Program-made: the position numbers and the translations under genes
Assembly (NCBI GenBank): GCA_003223215.1
Contig: QHYH01000159.1
Location: 1-51,782, forward strand
From: Acidobacteriota bacterium
GTDB taxonomy: Bacteria > Acidobacteriota > Terriglobia > Acidiferrales > UBA7541
DNA length: 51,782 nucleotides
Direction of reading: 5' to 3'
In this document: piece after piece, positions 48,749-51,782 of the stretch
Layout of the letters: every line of letters begins with the position of its first letter
Numbering within the stretch: the stretch's first letter is position 1
Notes under the pieces: generated by a model
Databases searched by the model: none
What the model saw: only the letters and a program-made list of their open reading frames with translations
Told to the model about the DNA's origin: nothing

Positions 48749-49624
48749 TCAGTTTCTCGGATGACGGATAAACTGGACAACCTGCCGCCCGCTTGCATCT
48801 GTTTCGGTTTTTGTCGCGGAGCGGAGGCGTAGCCAGTAGGCATTCGTATCCGCATCGAAAAGGAAGTTCCAGACAAAGATTCCTCGGAAGTGTGGGCTTG
48901 TACTGCTTATGCTGTCTAACGCCTGCAACAGGAGTGTTCTTGCCGGAACATTTGTTCCACCGATGGCAAGCCTTGAATCCTGCAACGGATCGCTGGACAG
49001 GCCAATCGTACCCAAATTGATGTTAACCCCGCTTGTTGCGGCAAGCGTGTCCACGATTAGCTGAAGCGTTGCTCTCGCATCGCGCTGTTGCGTGGGTACG
49101 CTGATTGAGGTATCGAGCAGTGGGTTCACCGTTTCGTCCTTCCCGGTTTCATCCTTTCTTGATACGCCTACCAGCGCATATCTTCCGTCAGCTTCCTTGC
49201 GAACACTGAACTTGCCGGGATTGCCGCTGGAATTGTAGTCTGCAACTAACTTTTGCAAGACTTGTTCCTCGGCATTTCCTGAAGGGATGGACGAAGGTTC
49301 AGGGAAACTACTCTGAAACAAACCACCCGATACCCGCGTTGCGCCCTTCTCATTCGGATGGCTCGCTCTCCACTCGGGGTCCGTCGCATCAACTAAATCG
49401 AAATGACTTTGATATAGCGGGTCTTCGAAATCAACGATCCAGCCATATTCTTGGCTGATCGCTTCAACTGCTTGCATTAACGGCCTCGGGGCATTTGCTG
49501 TCAATGTTCCTGCGGCTCCATTGTGCTGTAGAACTGCGGCGTTCATGAACGACGGCTTCGTGGGTGCCTGCGCCAGTAGCAGCGAGGGTACCGCAAGCAA
49601 GAACAAGAGAACGGTTCTTTTCAT
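48749..49624 (-). CDS. Secreted hypothetical protein
   Basis: A 291-residue protein starting at ATG 49624 behind AAGGAGG. Signal peptide KRTVLLFLLAVPSLLLAQA. The mature part is a mixed fold with AVEAISQEYGWIVDFEDPLY, NVPARTLLLQALDSISSTSP and a terminal strand YWLRLRSATKTETDASGRQV, reminiscent of STN/secretin-like short domains, but not assigned. Its ATG lies one base after the stop of the upstream gene, and the SD is inside that gene, so translation is coupled. Confidence 0.65.
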   Translation of the reverse strand: MKRTVLLFLLAVPSLLLAQAPTKPSFMNAAVLQHNGAAGTLTANAPRPLMQAVEAISQEYGWIVDFEDPLYQSHFDLVDATDPEWRASHPNEKGATRVSGGLFQSSFPEPSSIPSGNAEEQVLQKLVADYNSSGNPGKFSVRKEADGRYALVGVSRKDETGKDETVNPLLDTSISVPTQQRDARATLQLIVDTLAATSGVNINLGTIGLSSDPLQDSRLAIGGTNVPARTLLLQALDSISSTSPHFRGIFVWNFLFDADTNAYWLRLRSATKTETDASGRQVVQFIRHPRN

Positions 49625-49625
49625 T

Positions 49626-50162
49626 TTATCGCGCCTCCTTCTTTGATGTTGATTGTGGTGACGAACGCGCAGGGCCACCGGTGTCAAAAGGACTTAGCAT
49701 GAGTGCCCACTCGAAACGGCGAGGAGTCCAGCGATCCGAGAAGTACGTTGGAAGACCACACTCCCCGGCCCGGCAAACCTCTTCCGTATTGCCGCCGTGG
49801 TTATCAACCTTGATGGTGATATCGTCCGTGGTGTAGTTGTACCAAAGGTTCGCGTCGCACTCTATCCGCATCCCTTGATGAATCGTTGCTGTGCAAGGGA
49901 ACGTCACTCCGTTTTGTGGTCCATTTTGTACGATGTTATCCAGGTCTTGGAGGTCCCACCCAATGGCGTCTGGCCCCCACTCGTTATCCGGACCAGGCGC
50001 ACCGTTATAGTACCCGACTGCCCAATTAACCGCGCCTGACACACCCGGATTTTGCGTGAGTCCAGAGTTAGGCCACCAGCACGCATTTGTTCCCGGCGTA
50101 ACCGTGTATTCTTCGATGGCATGGCCGTCAAAATTGTCGCCAGCACTATCACTCACCGTCAT
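49626..50162 (-). CDS. Hypothetical Trp/Gly/Asn-rich protein
   Basis: A 178-residue frame from ATG 50162: EEYTVTPGTNACWWPNSG, VNWAVGYYNGAPGPDNEWGP, WDLQDLDNIVQNGPQNGVTF, then DITIKVDNHGGNTEEVCRAG. There are several Cys and many aromatic residues as in exported proteins, but no signal peptide is visible from this start, so the real N-terminus may lie in the frameshifted region upstream. Reality is supported by tight coupling (one-base gap, shared SD) to the secreted protein downstream. No family recognised. Confidence 0.5.
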   Translation of the reverse strand: MTVSDSAGDNFDGHAIEEYTVTPGTNACWWPNSGLTQNPGVSGAVNWAVGYYNGAPGPDNEWGPDAIGWDLQDLDNIVQNGPQNGVTFPCTATIHQGMRIECDANLWYNYTTDDITIKVDNHGGNTEEVCRAGECGLPTYFSDRWTPRRFEWALMLSPFDTGGPARSSPQSTSKKEAR

Positions 50163-50497
50163 CGGCCGCCATATATCGAGCGTTCGCAGCGTGCGCGAGG
50201 TTGTGACAGCTTGGCAGATAGAGAAGTTCGTCCGACTGTTCTCCATCCGCGATCGTTTTGAGGTATTCGTGGGCGTGCAAATCCATGGCGACGATGACGT
50301 CAAATCGTCGGCCTCCAGCGCTCTCGACGTAGAAACGGCCCATCCTCGGCCTGGGCAATAGCCTCGTCCTGCGTGAGTGACCAATGACTTCCGTCTGGTT
50401 TGATCCCACAAATTGACTGGATTTGCTCATGCGCGCTCGGGTGCTCGCTCGGGTGCTCGGTCTTGACTACCTGCCGTATGCGGAGGTATCGGGCCAT
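50149..50497 (-). pseudogene. DUF3892-like protein, frameshifted
   Basis: The first frame gives IQSICGIKPDGSHWSLTQDE then AIAQAEDG. Near 50340 the sense moves to another frame: RFYVESAGGRRFDVIVAMDL, HAHEYLKTIADGEQSDELLY, LPSC. The order GG..PDG..W.LT.DEAI...E.G..FYV....VDVIVA....YLKT..DGE matches the whole DUF3892 domain. An N-terminal EHPSEHPSAHEQ repeat comes from a 12-base tandem duplication (GCTCGGGTGCTC). A single indel separates the two parts. Confidence 0.65.
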
Positions 50498-51152
50498 TTT
50501 GCCCTCTCAGTTCCTGAAAGGCTCAGCACACTCTGGCTTTGAGGGCTACTCTGCGACCGCTGCATCGGGCCGCGCAATCCGGTGAATACCTGTTCAACAC
50601 CGGATCAAGATACAACTTCACAAATCGGTTTGCTAGATTAGCCGCGAGTTATTTCGCTGCGCGATGCGTACATGAGTCCAATTACTAACAGTACGACCGC
50701 GCACGCCCTCGTATACGCTAGCGCCTGCTTACATTTTGCATGAGTTGTAGGTGCAGGAAGGGGTGCGGAATCAAGCCGCGTGTCGGTTGTAGATGCCGAT
50801 GCCACCGTGGAGATGTATGAAGACGACTTTAATCAGCGTAGTCACGGGGGGAGGGGAGCCGGCGAGTGGGCCTCCTTGCACATCGCTGGCTCCCCTGATT
50901 TGTGGACCACGGCATCGCCAAATCGGTCGATTCCTGGAATCGAAGACAGGGATTACGCCCTGTTCTCACGGGCGATCCCGAGAATGAAAACGCAAGAAAC
51001 AAAAGTCCCAGAACGCATTCTCTTAGGAATTCGGCCAATGATTCGCAAAACACGTCACACCACGGATCAAAGGCATAAGGTCGCGTTTCTGGCCAGCTCA
51101 AGATGCCGTTCATGTCGTTCTTTGTTTGGCTCTGGCTAGTTATGCGTTGTCT
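50498..51152. other. Intergenic, decayed
   Basis: No intact gene. A minus frame at about 50641-50735 reads YTRACAVVLLVIGLMYASRS then EITRG and stops, possibly a leftover membrane helix. Nothing else recognised before the insertion element. Confidence 0.35.
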
Positions 51153-51782
51153 AGCAGGCTGCTGAAAAAGTCGGAAATTCTGTAACGAAGCGGCGCAGCG
51201 CGCGTCCAATGGTGCATGAGAGGAACCGATCAGCAGCAGAGTCACGTGTTTAGCTACATTTCCCCGGAGCAGCGCGTGCCGCGCGACCATCCCCTGCGGC
51301 CGATCCGCACGATGGTGGACGAAATCCTGAAGCAGCTGTCGCCGCAGTTCAACAAGATGTACGCGAAAGTGGGTCGCCCGTCGATTCCGCCGGAGCAGTT
51401 GTTGCGCGCGCAGCTGTTGCAGATGTTGTATTCGGTGCGCAGCGAGCGGCTGCTGATGGAAGAGATTGGACTACAACATTTTGTTCCGCTGGTTCGTGAG
51501 GCTAAATATGGATGATGCGGTCTGGGACGCGACGGTGTTCACCAAGAACCGCGACCGGTTGCTGGAGGCCGAGCTGGCCAAGGAATTTCTGGCGCGGGTG
51601 GTGGCACAGGCGCGCGAGAAGGGATGGACATCGGACGAACACTTCACCGTGGATGGCACGCTGCTGGAAGCGTGGGCCAGCCTGAAAAGTTTTCAGCGGA
51701 AGGACAAAAAGGATGGGTCTCCGCCGGAGGATCCCGGAAATCCCAGCGTGGATTTTCATGGGGAGAAGCGCTGCAACCAGAC
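51153..51782 (+). mobile_element. IS5-type insertion element, cut by window end
   Basis: A GCAGGCTGCTGAAAAAGT-like left terminal sequence begins at about 51153, 63 bases before the transposase start, as usual for this IS group. The right end is outside the window. Confidence 0.65.
51216..51782 (+). pseudogene. IS5-family transposase, frameshifted and incomplete
   Basis: From ATG 51216: FSYISPEQRVPRDHPLRPIR, KVGRPSIPPEQLLRAQLLQM and SVRSERLLMEEI, the DUF772 N-terminal domain. At about 51463 one extra base diverts the frame to a stop at 51513, while the other frame continues LDYNILFRWFVRLNMDDAVW, FTKNRDRLLEAELAKEFLAR, EHFTVDGTLLEAWASLKSFQ (the first catalytic Asp is in VDGT). The C-terminal half is beyond the window. 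The indel kills translation unless frameshifting occurs. Confidence 0.85.

Overview
The window most likely comes from an acidobacterial (Acidobacteriota) chromosome. This is inferred from three very large Oar-type TonB-dependent receptors with a carboxypeptidase-regulatory-like N-terminal domain, a bactofilin, Acidobacteria-style small proteins, moderately high GC and a dense load of gene fragments. No rRNA or species marker is present, so the taxonomic call is an inference.

Left part (1-9.7 kb): a SWIM-finger SNF2 helicase with a small upstream partner, an exported protein, an IS110 transposase preceded by a long hairpin, a ribbon-helix-helix/PIN toxin-antitoxin pair and a CPBP-type membrane protein with a zinc ribbon. 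Partial tRNA genes lie between them.

Middle part (9.7-29.7 kb): an accretion island on the downstream side of an intact tRNA-Arg(ACG) at 29.05 kb. Displaced 3' halves of the same tRNA lie in the same orientation at 9.67 and 14.81 kb, and integrase tails flank the intact gene. The cargo is three TonB-dependent receptors, a Tat-exported phospholipase C-like lipoprotein, a BNR/sialidase-like secreted protein, and debris: receptor N- and C-terminal fragments, a PAP2 phosphatase pseudogene, a reverse-transcriptase scrap and an IS200 remnant.

Right part (29.9-46.1 kb): mostly intact genes. A minus-strand group holds an N-acyl-D-glutamate deacylase-like enzyme, a sodium:solute symporter and an MFS carrier, which together suggest scavenging of N-acylated D-amino acids from cell-wall or protein debris. 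It is followed by a patatin / DedA / HAD plus-strand run, a membrane-anchored coiled-coil protein, a mannosyl-phosphoglycerate-phosphatase-like protein with a degenerate active site, a methyltransferase-bactofilin pair, and a NuoI-like ferredoxin / GalT-like / YdcF-like operon.

Right end (46.4-51.8 kb): tadA and tRNA-Ser(CGA) are intact. The rest is a decaying accessory stretch (sterol-desaturase-like tail, broken membrane proteins, a frameshifted DUF3892 gene and two coupled unknown genes) that ends in a frameshifted IS5-type transposase cut by the window edge. No CRISPR array, rRNA operon or replication origin was seen.
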